Origin: Clostridiaceae bacterium
GTDB taxonomy: Bacteria; Bacillota; Clostridia; Oscillospirales; Acutalibacteraceae
DNA: 9,927 nt
NCBI GenBank assembly: GCA_016292455.1
Contig: JAEDIL010000066.1
Coordinates: forward strand, 1-9,927
Direction of reading: 5' to 3'
The position numbers and the translations under genes are program-made. Below, in pieces: positions 1 to 7,700 of the stretch. Below the pieces are notes generated by a model. It searched no databases, had not been told where the DNA came from, and was given only the letters and a program-made list of their open reading frames with translations. Numbering within the stretch: the stretch's first letter is position 1; the number at the start of each line of letters is the position of its first letter.

Positions 1-687
1 ATCGGAAAAAATGAATTCGGCGATTCCACTATGGTTACTTATATCTGCAATATTGTCATTATGGGCGTTGCCGGCTGTTTTGCCGCAAAAATGTTTTTGC
101 CGATCAGACGTGAGCAAATTATTGCAAAGCGTATAAAAAATCTTAAGCTTCAGTTTGTTGACTTGCTTGATTCATTGTCGGCGTCTTTTTCAACCGGTCA
201 GAATGCACCGTCTGCTTTCGCAACTGCAAAAAACGATTTGCTGATTCAGTATAAAGACGATGCATATATTGTCAAAGAAGTAAATATGATACTTGACGGA
301 TACAATCAGAACATCCCTATTGAAAATATGATTCTCGATTTCGGAAAGAGAAGCGGAATAAAAGATATTGAGAATTTCGGACGGGTTTTTGAAACTGTAT
401 ATCGAAAAGGCGGAGACATCAAGGACGTTGTCAGGGCAACGCATGAAATTCTCAGTTCAAAGACACAAATTGAAATGGAAATTGCAACAGCAATTGCATC
501 GAACAAAAATGAGCAAAACATAATGCTCGTTATGCCTTTCCTTATTGTCGGAATGATCAAGATGATTGGCGGAGATTTTGCCGCCAATTTTACAACCCCG
601 ACGGGACTGATTTTTACAACCATAGGCGTGGCGCTCTTTGTTGCGTCATACTTCATCGGTAAGGCTGTAATGAATATTGAGGTGTAA
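1..687 (+). CDS. tadB: TadB-like Tad pilus inner-membrane platform protein (5'-truncated by window edge)
   Basis: This is the 3' part of a T2SSF-family (GspF-like) platform protein. With TadC it would form the inner-membrane base on which a TadA ATPase drives Flp pilus assembly. The frame is open from base 1, and the ATG at 31 falls just before a membrane segment, so the true start is probably left of the window. Seen in the 228 visible codons: a hydrophobic segment at about residues 12-32, then a cytoplasmic helical domain with the T2SSF-like stretches DLLDSLSASFSTGQ and DIENFGRVFETVYRKGG. Near the C terminus are two further hydrophobic segments (IMLVMPFLIVGMI and the stretch around GLIFTTIGVALFVASYFIG), and the end is KAVMNIEV. 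This matches the usual TadB order of N-terminal membrane segment(s), soluble domain and C-terminal pair. The stop lies 3 nt before the next gene, so translation is probably coupled. The TadB rather than TadC assignment rests on gene order and the C-terminal pattern. Confidence 0.9.
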   Translation: MGKNEFGDSTMVTYICNIVIMGVAGCFAAKMFLPIRREQIIAKRIKNLKLQFVDLLDSLSASFSTGQNAPSAFATAKNDLLIQYKDDAYIVKEVNMILDGYNQNIPIENMILDFGKRSGIKDIENFGRVFETVYRKGGDIKDVVRATHEILSSKTQIEMEIATAIASNKNEQNIMLVMPFLIVGMIKMIGGDFAANFTTPTGLIFTTIGVALFVASYFIGKAVMNIEV

Positions 688-690
688 CAT

Positions 691-1566
691 ATGATTGTGA
701 TCAGATTGCTTATTGTTGTTCTGGCTCTTGCCGGAACGGGGATCTATTTGTTCTTGCTTTTAACATCAGGTAAGTACGATGAGATGATATCTCCGCTTGA
801 TGAAAAAGAATTTATGGTCAAGGATGCCTATGGTGTCGGTTTCAGGATAATGGAGCTTTTCAAAATTGACCTCAGGAGCGCAAAAGCCAATGACCTCAGA
901 GAAAAAATGAAAGTGCTCTACGGCGATAAATATGCGGAGTATTATCTGAGAATTTTCTACGCTCAGAGAATTTCGCTGAGCCTTCTCGTTTTTGTAATTT
1001 GCCTGATTTTTGCGTGTATGGCTTCCGGGACGGACGGTATTGTTCTTCTCGGGCTCGGCTTTGTAGTCTCGGGTGTTGTCTATTACTATTTTTCAACTCT
1101 GGCGCAAAGCAAGCTGAAAAAGCAAAGTGTGATTTATATTTCGGACTTTCCTGATGCAATTTCTACCCTTGCTCTGCTTGTAAATTCCGGAATGGTTCTG
1201 AGAGAAGCCTGGTCGCAGGTTGCTTTTTCAAGTGACAAGCCGTTGTTTATTCAGATGAGAAGGGTTTCCGAGGACATCAATAACGGCATGAGCGAAGCGG
1301 ATGCTTTGTATGCGTTTTCAATCCGTTGCGCAACGCCGGAAATTAAAAAATTCACATCGTTTATTATCCAGGGACTTGAAAAGGGTAACAAAGACCTTGC
1401 CGCTTCCTTGAGAAATCAGTCAGGCGAGCTTTGGGAAATGAAAAGGCAGTCCGTTCTTCAGCAGGGACAGCTTGCTGCAAGTAAACTGCTGATTCCGATT
1501 TTCGTAATGTTTATCGGAATACTTATAATGGTTATGGGACCGATTATGACAAATCTGGGAATTTAA
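691..1566 (+). CDS. tadC: TadC-like Tad pilus inner-membrane platform protein
   Basis: Second T2SSF-family platform protein, 291 residues, about the usual TadC length; expected to pair with TadB in the cytoplasmic membrane. Residues 2-25 are a membrane segment. Residues 94-138 hold a hydrophobic hairpin (ISLSLLVFVICLIFACM, then GIVLLGLGFVVSGVVYYY). The T2SSF core starts at about 148 (ISDFPDAISTLALLVNSGM, with the typical short helix turn and Gly-Met) and continues through EIKKFTSFIIQGLEKG at 217-232. The last membrane segment is about 265-286 (KLLIPIFVMFIGILIMVMG). The ATG at 691 follows a GAGGTG Shine-Dalgarno at about 679-684, which overlaps the end of tadB, so coupled translation is likely. 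The tandem tadB-tadC order followed by a pilin gene is standard for Tad loci. Confidence 0.9.
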   Translation: MIVIRLLIVVLALAGTGIYLFLLLTSGKYDEMISPLDEKEFMVKDAYGVGFRIMELFKIDLRSAKANDLREKMKVLYGDKYAEYYLRIFYAQRISLSLLVFVICLIFACMASGTDGIVLLGLGFVVSGVVYYYFSTLAQSKLKKQSVIYISDFPDAISTLALLVNSGMVLREAWSQVAFSSDKPLFIQMRRVSEDINNGMSEADALYAFSIRCATPEIKKFTSFIIQGLEKGNKDLAASLRNQSGELWEMKRQSVLQQGQLAASKLLIPIFVMFIGILIMVMGPIMTNLGI

Positions 1567-1583
1567 TCCGAATCCGGGTTGAA

Positions 1584-1589
1584 TATAAT
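1584..1589 (+). promoter_or_regulatory. Possible -10 element of a pilin-specific promoter
   Basis: A perfect TATAAT lies in the 48-nt gap between tadC and the pilin gene. A start point about 7 nt downstream (near 1596) would give a leader of roughly 19 nt carrying the pilin's Shine-Dalgarno. The best -35 at suitable spacing is poor (TTTAAT at 1562-1567, 3 of 6 consensus bases, 16-nt spacer), and there is no properly placed TGn extension. This could be a weak or activator-dependent internal promoter, or chance in AT-rich DNA. Confidence 0.35.
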
Positions 1590-1597
1590 CCTGATTG

Positions 1598-1606
1598 AAA
1601 GGAGGG
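1598..1606 (+). promoter_or_regulatory. Strong ribosome-binding site deciding the pilin start
   Basis: AAGGAGGGG precedes the ATG at 1615 by 8 nt and is the closest match to the anti-Shine-Dalgarno sequence of any gene in the window. It decides the start: the open frame also extends up to a TTG at 1579, but that would place the ribosome-binding site inside the coding region and has no such site of its own. Confidence 0.8.
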
Positions 1607-1614
1607 GAATCAAA

Positions 1615-1845
1615 ATGTGGAATGAGATTTCTATGGCACTCATGAATCTTGAATTCAAAGCAAAGCAGAGAATTATCGAATTTGTCTATGACGAAGACGG
1701 TGAGGTCAATATTATTGCCATGATTGTTCTTCTTGCGATTGCAATTGCTCTTGCTGTTGTTTTCAGAGAATACATTATAGGACTCTTTAAACGAATTTGG
1801 GGCGCTATCAATTCCTCGGCAGACAATGCAATTGCGGGATACTGA
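1615..1845 (+). CDS. flp: Flp-like (Flp1/type IVb) major pilin precursor
   Basis: A 76-residue prepilin-like protein that would be the main structural subunit of the Tad pilus. Residues 1-29 form a long, charged cytoplasmic leader ending DEDG. After Gly29 comes one long hydrophobic segment (about 32-50, IIAMIVLLAIAIALAVVF), then a short amphipathic, positively charged tail. Size, single N-terminal-type helix and position between tadC and the prepilin peptidase gene all fit the Flp1-like pilins of Firmicutes. The likely cleavage is after Gly29, giving a mature protein of about 47 residues that starts EVNII. Unlike classical Flp pilins (G/xxxxEY), position +5 is Ile, not Glu, and the Glu-Tyr pair is missing. 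The very strong ribosome-binding site and possible own promoter suit a highly expressed subunit. An alternative is a minor pilin, if a canonical one lies elsewhere in the genome. Confidence 0.82.
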   Translation: MWNEISMALMNLEFKAKQRIIEFVYDEDGEVNIIAMIVLLAIAIALAVVFREYIIGLFKRIWGAINSSADNAIAGY

Positions 1846-1859
1846 TGATCGGTCGAGCG

Positions 1860-1871
1860 ATAAGTACTTAT
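1860..1871 (+). repeat. 12-bp perfect palindrome after the pilin gene
   Basis: ATAAGTACTTAT is its own reverse complement and lies 15 nt past the pilin stop. Its right half begins a 9-bp direct repeat, ACTTATTCA, at 1866-1874 and again at 1881-1889 (15-nt period). It could be a protein-binding operator or part of an mRNA-processing site; no matching regulator is visible in the window. Confidence 0.4.
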
Positions 1872-1885
1872 TCATGGGTGACTTA

Positions 1886-1928
1886 TTCAGAGATGTCTTT
1901 TCTGTAATTCAGTTGAGACATCTCTGAA
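1886..1928 (+). promoter_or_regulatory. Stable hairpin in the pilin-peptidase spacer (attenuator or mRNA-stabilising element)
   Basis: Perfect 13-bp inverted repeat: TTCAGAGATGTCT at 1886-1898 pairs with AGACATCTCTGAA at 1916-1928. The 17-nt loop could itself pair CTG (1902-1904) with CAG (1910-1912). No run of T follows (the next bases are AAGAGTGTTTTG), so it is not a textbook intrinsic terminator. Its place just after the strongly translated pilin gene and 30 nt before the peptidase start fits a 3' barrier that protects a short pilin transcript, or a partial attenuator lowering expression of the downstream genes. Confidence 0.6.
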
Positions 1929-1958
1929 AAGAGTGTTTTGTATTTGATTGGAGAAAAA

Positions 1959-2777
1959 ATGACAGGATTTGAAATTGGAGTTAGCATTTTTACTGCGTTT
2001 TTGCAGTCTGTTTTGTGCTTTTTGTTCTGCTTTAAAAAGGAAAAAATCTTTTGCTTCGGGAAAACGGTTTACACGCTTTCCGTATGCGAGCCTTCCGACG
2101 AAGGAGAAGCTGAGACTTTGAACGAGAGCTATGAAATTGAAAAAGAAAATGGTGAAGAACAAGAAAAGGGCGCGGAAAAAGAAGTTTTGAAAAAAGCCGG
2201 GGCGAAAGCTCGTGAAACGGTTTGTCCTTATAAGCGTTATCAAAGTATTTTGCTTATGATTTTTGCCGTTGCGGCATTTGTATCATCGAGCATTTTTCTT
2301 AAGTTAAATATTGATATCTGGTTTAATTATGTAAAACTGTCAGTTCTGACATTTATTGTGGTAACTGCTGCATTTGTTGATTTAAAATTGAAAAAAATCC
2401 CGAATCTGCTTGTGGTCTTCGGACTTTCGGCGCGGGTAGTAATATATGTTCTTGAACTCATTTTCAGTACGGAAGAAGTTCTTGCGATTTTTAAAAACGA
2501 CCTGATTGGTTTTGCTGCCGGGTTTGGCGTGCTTTTGGTTGCCGCTCTGGTGAGTCGGGGTGCTGTCGGATTCGGGGATGTGAAGCTTTTTGCGGTTATC
2601 GGCCTTTGCTCGGGTGCGATCTGCACATATACAACTCTACTTTTCGGACTGATAATCAATACCATTGCTTCGCTCATTCTGATGGCGGCGAAGAAGAAGA
2701 ACAGAAAATCTGCAATTCCGTTCGGACCTTCGGTCTGTGTCGGATATCTGGCGGCGTTGTTTATATCAAGCTTTTGA
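1959..2777 (+). CDS. tadV: A24-family prepilin peptidase (TadV/CpaA-like)
   Basis: Membrane aspartyl protease, 272 residues, expected to cleave the leaders of the Flp-like pilin and of the TadE-like pseudopilins encoded downstream. The two catalytic aspartates are visible: Asp141 in FVDLKLKKIPN and Asp207 in the GFGDVKL (GxGD) motif. The C-terminal IPFGPSVCVGYL stretch is also typical. Hydrophobic segments lie at about 8-24, 97-114, 126-140, 149-168, 183-199, 210-242 and 257-271. There is no CxxC zinc or methylase-type N-terminal domain, as is usual for TadV/CpaA. The odd part is a Glu/Lys-rich hydrophilic stretch at about residues 43-88 between the first two membrane segments. Start chosen at ATG 1959 because GGAG lies 5 nt upstream; an in-frame TTG at 1938 has no ribosome-binding site. 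The stop overlaps the next gene's Shine-Dalgarno. Confidence 0.9.
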   Translation: MTGFEIGVSIFTAFLQSVLCFLFCFKKEKIFCFGKTVYTLSVCEPSDEGEAETLNESYEIEKENGEEQEKGAEKEVLKKAGAKARETVCPYKRYQSILLMIFAVAAFVSSSIFLKLNIDIWFNYVKLSVLTFIVVTAAFVDLKLKKIPNLLVVFGLSARVVIYVLELIFSTEEVLAIFKNDLIGFAAGFGVLLVAALVSRGAVGFGDVKLFAVIGLCSGAICTYTTLLFGLIINTIASLILMAAKKKNRKSAIPFGPSVCVGYLAALFISSF

Positions 2778-2788
2778 GGTGAAGAATA

Positions 2789-4108
2789 ATGAAATTTGAC
2801 AAGAAGACGTTGACAATACTTTTGATTGCTTTTTGTGCACTGGCCTTGATTGTTGCTGTTCCGGCAACGTTTTCAGGAAAAAGCGAATATAAGAGCAACT
2901 TAAAAACAGCTCGTGAATTATACGAGAAAGATCTTTGCCTTAAAGCGATTGAAGAATATGAAAAAGCTGTTGCCGAAGAGGACTCCCTTGAATTGGAACT
3001 TGAAATTGCCGATGTATATTTTCGCGCGATTGAAAACGGAGAACTCACTAAGACATATGACTATGAGAGCTTTCTTGAAAACATGGTTACAACTTACAGA
3101 GAGGAAGCAGCTGCATATGAAAAGGCACTGAACTATTATTATACAAGAGAAGACTATGAAAGTGTTGTTGAGCTTTTGGCTCAGGCGAAAAAACTCGGAG
3201 TGAAATCTGATTTGATTTCCGATTTTACCGAAAAGGTGAGATACAAGTATTCTCTCGGATATACAATAATTACCGACGTGAAGCGCTCGACACAGTCATA
3301 CTATACGGTACGCGATTCAAAAGTCTATTATATATATGACAAAAATATGAAGTCTGTTTTTTCAAGAGGTTTTGATTATGCCTCTGTCTATGTCAACGAC
3401 TATGTTGTTGCCAAAAACGGTAATTATGCATTTATCATGGACTCGACCGGAAAAAGAATTGCGTATCTTGACAAGGACATTGACTTTTCAACCGGCTTTG
3501 GTTCAGAACTTGTTGCTTGCAGAAAAGACAACACATTCAGCTATTACAATCTTTCCGGTGAAAAGGTCTTTGGCGACTATAAATATGCCGGAAGATTCAG
3601 AGAAAACTATGCTGCGGTTGAAACCGATTCCGGCTGGTGCCTGATTGATACAGAGGGGAAAGTTGTCGGAGACAAGTACTTTGAAGACATAAAGCTTGGA
3701 ATGTCATATGAATGCCTCACTAACGGAGTTTTCTTTGCCAAGGAAAACGGAAAGTATAAGATTTATAACACAAAGCTCGAATGTGTTTCAGATGCGGAAT
3801 ATGATGATTGTGGCATTTTTGTCAATAAGGATTCATTTGCTGCCGTTTGTGTTGACGATAAATGGGGATTTATCAATATCAAAGGAGAAGAAGTCATCAA
3901 ACCGGAATATGACAGCGCCAAGTCATTTTCAAACGGATTTGCTGCCGTAACAAAGGATAATGAATGCTTCTTTATTAACGAAACGAACGAGAAAGTTATT
4001 ACCGGAGAGTTTTCCGAAGGCGATTATTTCACTGATGGCGGACTTTGTCTCGTCAAGGGAAACACTTTCTGGCAGCCGCTGGAACTTTATTACACTCTTG
4101 ATAAGTGA
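2789..4108 (+). CDS. Membrane-anchored protein with TPR-like helices and WG-type beta repeats
   Basis: 439 residues. Residues 8-27 form one N-terminal membrane segment or uncleaved signal anchor (KKTLTILLIAFCALALIVAV); no clear lipobox is present. Residues 32-150 are helical and charged with TPR-like character (ARELYEKDLCLKAIEEYEKA, ALNYYYTREDYESVVELLAQ). From about 171 to the end come roughly six or seven divergent repeats of about 35 residues of the WG type, one of which keeps the Trp-Gly pair (WGFINIKGEEVIKPEYDSA at 359-377); others degenerate it (GWCLIDTEGKVV, YAFIMDSTGKRI). WG repeats are thought to form beta-propeller-like folds, with no single known activity. The protein would sit in the membrane with its repeats outside the cell. 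Its place inside a pilus operon suggests an assembly or surface accessory, but its role is unknown. Start supported by GAGGTGA at 2776-2782 overlapping the previous stop. Confidence 0.82.
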   Translation: MKFDKKTLTILLIAFCALALIVAVPATFSGKSEYKSNLKTARELYEKDLCLKAIEEYEKAVAEEDSLELELEIADVYFRAIENGELTKTYDYESFLENMVTTYREEAAAYEKALNYYYTREDYESVVELLAQAKKLGVKSDLISDFTEKVRYKYSLGYTIITDVKRSTQSYYTVRDSKVYYIYDKNMKSVFSRGFDYASVYVNDYVVAKNGNYAFIMDSTGKRIAYLDKDIDFSTGFGSELVACRKDNTFSYYNLSGEKVFGDYKYAGRFRENYAAVETDSGWCLIDTEGKVVGDKYFEDIKLGMSYECLTNGVFFAKENGKYKIYNTKLECVSDAEYDDCGIFVNKDSFAAVCVDDKWGFINIKGEEVIKPEYDSAKSFSNGFAAVTKDNECFFINETNEKVITGEFSEGDYFTDGGLCLVKGNTFWQPLELYYTLDK

Positions 4109-4119
4109 GTTGAATTAAA

Positions 4120-4779
4120 ATGAAGCAAAAACTGAGAGAATTTTTAAGAAAAGCAAAAAACGAACGCTCGGGAAATTTAGTCATAGAGGCATCTTTTGTG
4201 ATGTCTATTACGGTCGTTATGATTGCGGTTCTCATCAATCTGGGATTTATATTGTATGAGCACACACTCCTTGATGCCACCGCTACGGAGACGGCGTCGA
4301 ATATAGCGAATGTATATTCTTCAATTTGCCGTGACCCGGATATCGGATATGTAAACGATTCAAATTTTTATAAAACCAACCTATATCGCTATGTCACGAA
4401 TTTTTTCAACTCGAGTCAAGATGACAAGGCAGTGAAAAAAGGTCAGTGGTTTGCTCTTTATAAGATAAAAAAAGGGCGTCTCATCAAAGATGAACCCAAA
4501 AGCATTCAAGTTGAGGTGAAGAGGAGACCGGGGACACTGTTGCTCAATCAGGTTGTTGTTACAATAAAAAGTAATTATTCTATCCCTTTCACAAAAATCT
4601 GGGGTGGAGACAACAAGATGACATATACGGCAACTGCCAGGGCAAACTGCATTGACCTGCTGGATTATTTCAACACGGTTTCAATGACTGAAGATGCTGT
4701 TATTAAGAAACTTGACAAATTTACGGGAACATTCACGAAGTTTATTAACGCATTCGATTTTAGTTCGTTGGTGAAGTAA
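4120..4779 (+). CDS. tadE: TadE-like minor pseudopilin
   Basis: 219 residues with a class III prepilin-like N terminus: a basic leader (KQKLREFLRKAKNERSG), Gly18, then NLVIEASF, placing Glu23 at +5 of a predicted cleavage after Gly18. A single membrane helix follows at about 24-46 (ASFVMSITVVMIAVLINLGF). The remaining residues form an extracytoplasmic domain with beta-rich stretches (SIQVEVKRRPGTLLLNQVVV, TYTATARANCIDLLDYF), matching the TadE-like family. TadE proteins are processed by the Tad prepilin peptidase and are needed for pilus assembly in characterised Tad systems. The gene starts 11 nt after the WG-repeat gene and has only a weak ribosome-binding site (GTGAGTTG), so it may depend on translational coupling. 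It ends 1 nt before the next gene. Confidence 0.87.
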   Translation: MKQKLREFLRKAKNERSGNLVIEASFVMSITVVMIAVLINLGFILYEHTLLDATATETASNIANVYSSICRDPDIGYVNDSNFYKTNLYRYVTNFFNSSQDDKAVKKGQWFALYKIKKGRLIKDEPKSIQVEVKRRPGTLLLNQVVVTIKSNYSIPFTKIWGGDNKMTYTATARANCIDLLDYFNTVSMTEDAVIKKLDKFTGTFTKFINAFDFSSLVK

Positions 4780-4780
4780 T

Positions 4781-7700
4781 ATGAAAAACAAAAGAATTTG
4801 GAATAAGTTAATAAAAGGAACAAAAGGAGCAATTTCAATCTTTCTGTCATTGCTCCTTACAGGTGTTTGCTCATTAACGGCGCTCGTTATGGAAGGCAAC
4901 AGATATAAGGTTGCTCAGCAGGTTTTGGACGAGGCCACTATTACAACAGCATTGTCTCAGCTTGCAGGGTTGGATTCTACGCTCCAAAAAAGGTTCGGAC
5001 TTTACGGTGTGAAGTCTAAGGACGGAAAGGCCTCAAATGTCAACGAAATTCTGAAGAAAAACTCGGACGCATCTGCAAACGGCATTTCATTGCTTTACAA
5101 TCTAAGCAACAGTAATGCAAGTTTTCATTATGACCTTGCCAATTACAGCGTTCTTGAAAGGCAGATTCTCGAACACGAAAAATATCGTGCGCCACTTGAA
5201 ATGCTTGAAGAATTCATTGACATTGACAAGATTATTTCTGACATAATTAAGAAAATTCGGGAATTAATTCCGATGCTCGATAACATTCTTGATATCTGTG
5301 ATGCAATTGCTGATATCCTTGAAGGACTTAAAGCAATTTATTCTTTGGCAAAAACGATTCAGCAGTTGGAGTCTTCAACCGTCGGTGGTGCTCCGGGATT
5401 TAACAACGAATTCGCAGACATTGTCACAGCCGGCTGGGGCAGTATAGAAAAGCTCATTAACGATGAAGGCTGGGATAACATTGTTGCGGACCCTTCGTAT
5501 TACACGTCTCACAACAACCTTTCTAATGCAATAAATGCAAAGATTGATTATCTTAAAGCTCATAAACCTGCGCCAACCCCTCCGTCAGGAGAGTGCCCTA
5601 CTGTAAACTACGGTAACAAAAGCAACGCTGATAAGCTTTATCATATAGCCTCAGCTTTGGAAAAAGCAATTAAAATGGACTATTTTGACGACAATGGTAT
5701 TGTTGACGGCGACATTTCAGAACTTTTCAAAAAGCTTTCATCTAATGAAAAAAATGATCTTTCATTAACTAATAGCAATAAAAATATTTCAAGGGAAGAT
5801 TTTATTTCCAGGATTTCCGAAAGAATCAATAGTTTTGGTTTGTCAATTGAGGAAAATCCGACGAAAACAGATGCCAAAACGGCGAAAGAAAACATTGAAG
5901 GCAAGGCTGCCTCTTTTAAATCAATCTATAACAGTCAGTCCCGCCAGAAACAAGCATGGGAGGATCAGAATAAAAAGTATCAAGACTATCAGGCAAAGAT
6001 AAAAGAACTCAACGAGGCTATCGATAGTTCAAAAAACAACTTGAGCAGTGCCCTGGGCAAAATTGGAACTCTTTTGGGTACATATAAGACAAATTTTGAA
6101 AAAGCCACGACTGCGCTAGAAAAGGCTATCAATGCCGGAAAAAAGATGAAGGATGCCACCGAGAAAATTAAGGAAAAAAGCGGTGACTGGTCGGATCCTG
6201 ATGTTTCAAAAGTTGATCTCGGTCCGCTAGATATGCTATACGAAGAATTGAAAAGGGTTGGAACCATTCCGGCTGACGCAGGACTTGTTTTCGTTGCAGA
6301 GCAGAAAGGGGAACTGGAAAAGCTCAACGGAGTTGATATAAATGAAAACTTCGGAAGCCTGACTTCACACAGTGAGTATAGAACCGGACTGATGGCAAAC
6401 TATGATACAACTTCTCCGAGATATTATTTGACAAAGGCACAAATGACCGAATTCCTTGCTGCAATTGCCGGAATAAATGTTGTGAAGACAATGAACAGTC
6501 AGCTTGTTCAGACGATTTCCATTTTTAAACAATTGTTTTCGGCGTTTAGTCCTTTGCCCGCGGCATATGAATTGGATTGCAAGGTAAATCTCAATTCATC
6601 TACGATGGGTATTCTCCCCTCAAGAACCGGAACTAATTCCGAGGGGGATATTGACGTATCTGATATTAATGCCGTAAGATCGTATTTGAATGATGCCAGA
6701 ACCCTGCTTGGCTCAGTTTACGATTCAGACATCGGACTTGTAAGTCCTGATAAGGATACAGGCAGTGATATGCTGAATGAAGAGCTGACCGAACGCATTG
6801 CGAACGTGTCGGAAAACTGTCAGAAGCTCACAAGATCGCAAAATGATGGCGAGCTTATAGTCGGGACTGTATTTCCGCTTATAAGTGCTGTTGTACGCAT
6901 AGTTTCGAGTATTCCGACAATAGTCAGCATAGTCACGGACGTAACTTTTATTGCAAACCACATTGTAGATGTTCTGAAAATGCTTCCGTCCATGCTAGGA
7001 GAAAGCGTACTCATCAATCAATTTGCAATAACAAAGTTTTCCAACAGACTTGATAAGGTCAAGGGAGAAAGCGGTATTGGCAAATCTTTGAACGGTTCTG
7101 CTGGCAATATACCTGCGCAAACCTTCTCGCAGGCGAACCTGGAATATATTGTTGCGGGTGACAGTTCGGAAGTCAACAATCAGAAGTACTGTTTTTCAAT
7201 GATTATGGGCTTGCGAATGTTAAATAATGCTTTGCTGATTTTTAAAGACTCCAATTGGATGAAGCTCATTGGTGCCTGCAATGTTTTCGGTCCGCTTGTT
7301 TTTATTCTCCTGATGTATTATGAGAGCAATATTGACATGAACTTATTGATTAGACTTAAAATGAAGGTACCGCTGATAAAAACAAAACTGGTTCTTTCGT
7401 TACAGTCAACTGAAGTTGAAGCTTTTGGAACACTTGAACGCTCATCTGAGGAAATATCGGTTATTGCTACGGACGATTCAATAAGTATTACAAGCACTTA
7501 CACACAGGAGACATGGTATTATTATGAATCGTGGACAGAATATGAAATTGGATTGCAGGACAAGGGAGGACACATCAGTAATATTGAAAATGATTTGGAA
7601 ATAATGGGCGATGGAAACTCTAGCCAACTCAAACAATTCTATGCTCAGAATGATATAAGCGGCGAGACAAAAAAGATGCTTGAAAGTCTTGAGGACGGAA

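Noticed and set aside
1579..1614. TTG at 1579 as the pilin start
   Set aside because: It would put the strong AAGGAGGGG site inside the coding region; ATG 1615 is correctly spaced from that site.
1420..1875. Reverse-strand ORF of 151 residues spanning the end of tadC and the pilin gene
   Set aside because: It opposes two well-supported genes, its composition (Asn/Ser/His-rich) is what reverse translation of hydrophobic coding sequence gives, and it has no domain-like features.
1886..1940. Classical intrinsic terminator after the pilin gene
   Set aside because: The stem is strong, but it is followed by AAGAGTGTTTTG and not a T-run, and the downstream gene belongs to the same pathway and strand.
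1913..1946. Possible promoter before the prepilin peptidase gene (TTGAGA at 1913-1918 with TATTTG or TTGTAT downstream)
   Set aside because: The spacings (22 or 19 nt) and -10 matches are poor, and the TTGAGA overlaps the hairpin arm, so the symmetry explains it better.
1887..2243. Reverse-strand ORF of 118 residues opposite the peptidase N terminus
   Set aside because: Its Phe-rich composition is the complement of the Glu/Lys-rich insert of the peptidase; it is a shadow frame.
2789..2880. Lipoprotein signal peptide in the WG-repeat protein
   Set aside because: A Cys (residue 16) is present in the hydrophobic segment, but the preceding LIAF does not fit a lipobox and the segment continues well past it.
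2913..3950. Three forward-strand ORFs of 72-90 residues within the WG-repeat gene
   Set aside because: They are alternate frames of a continuous 439-residue gene with clear repeats; there is no sign of frameshift or nested coding.
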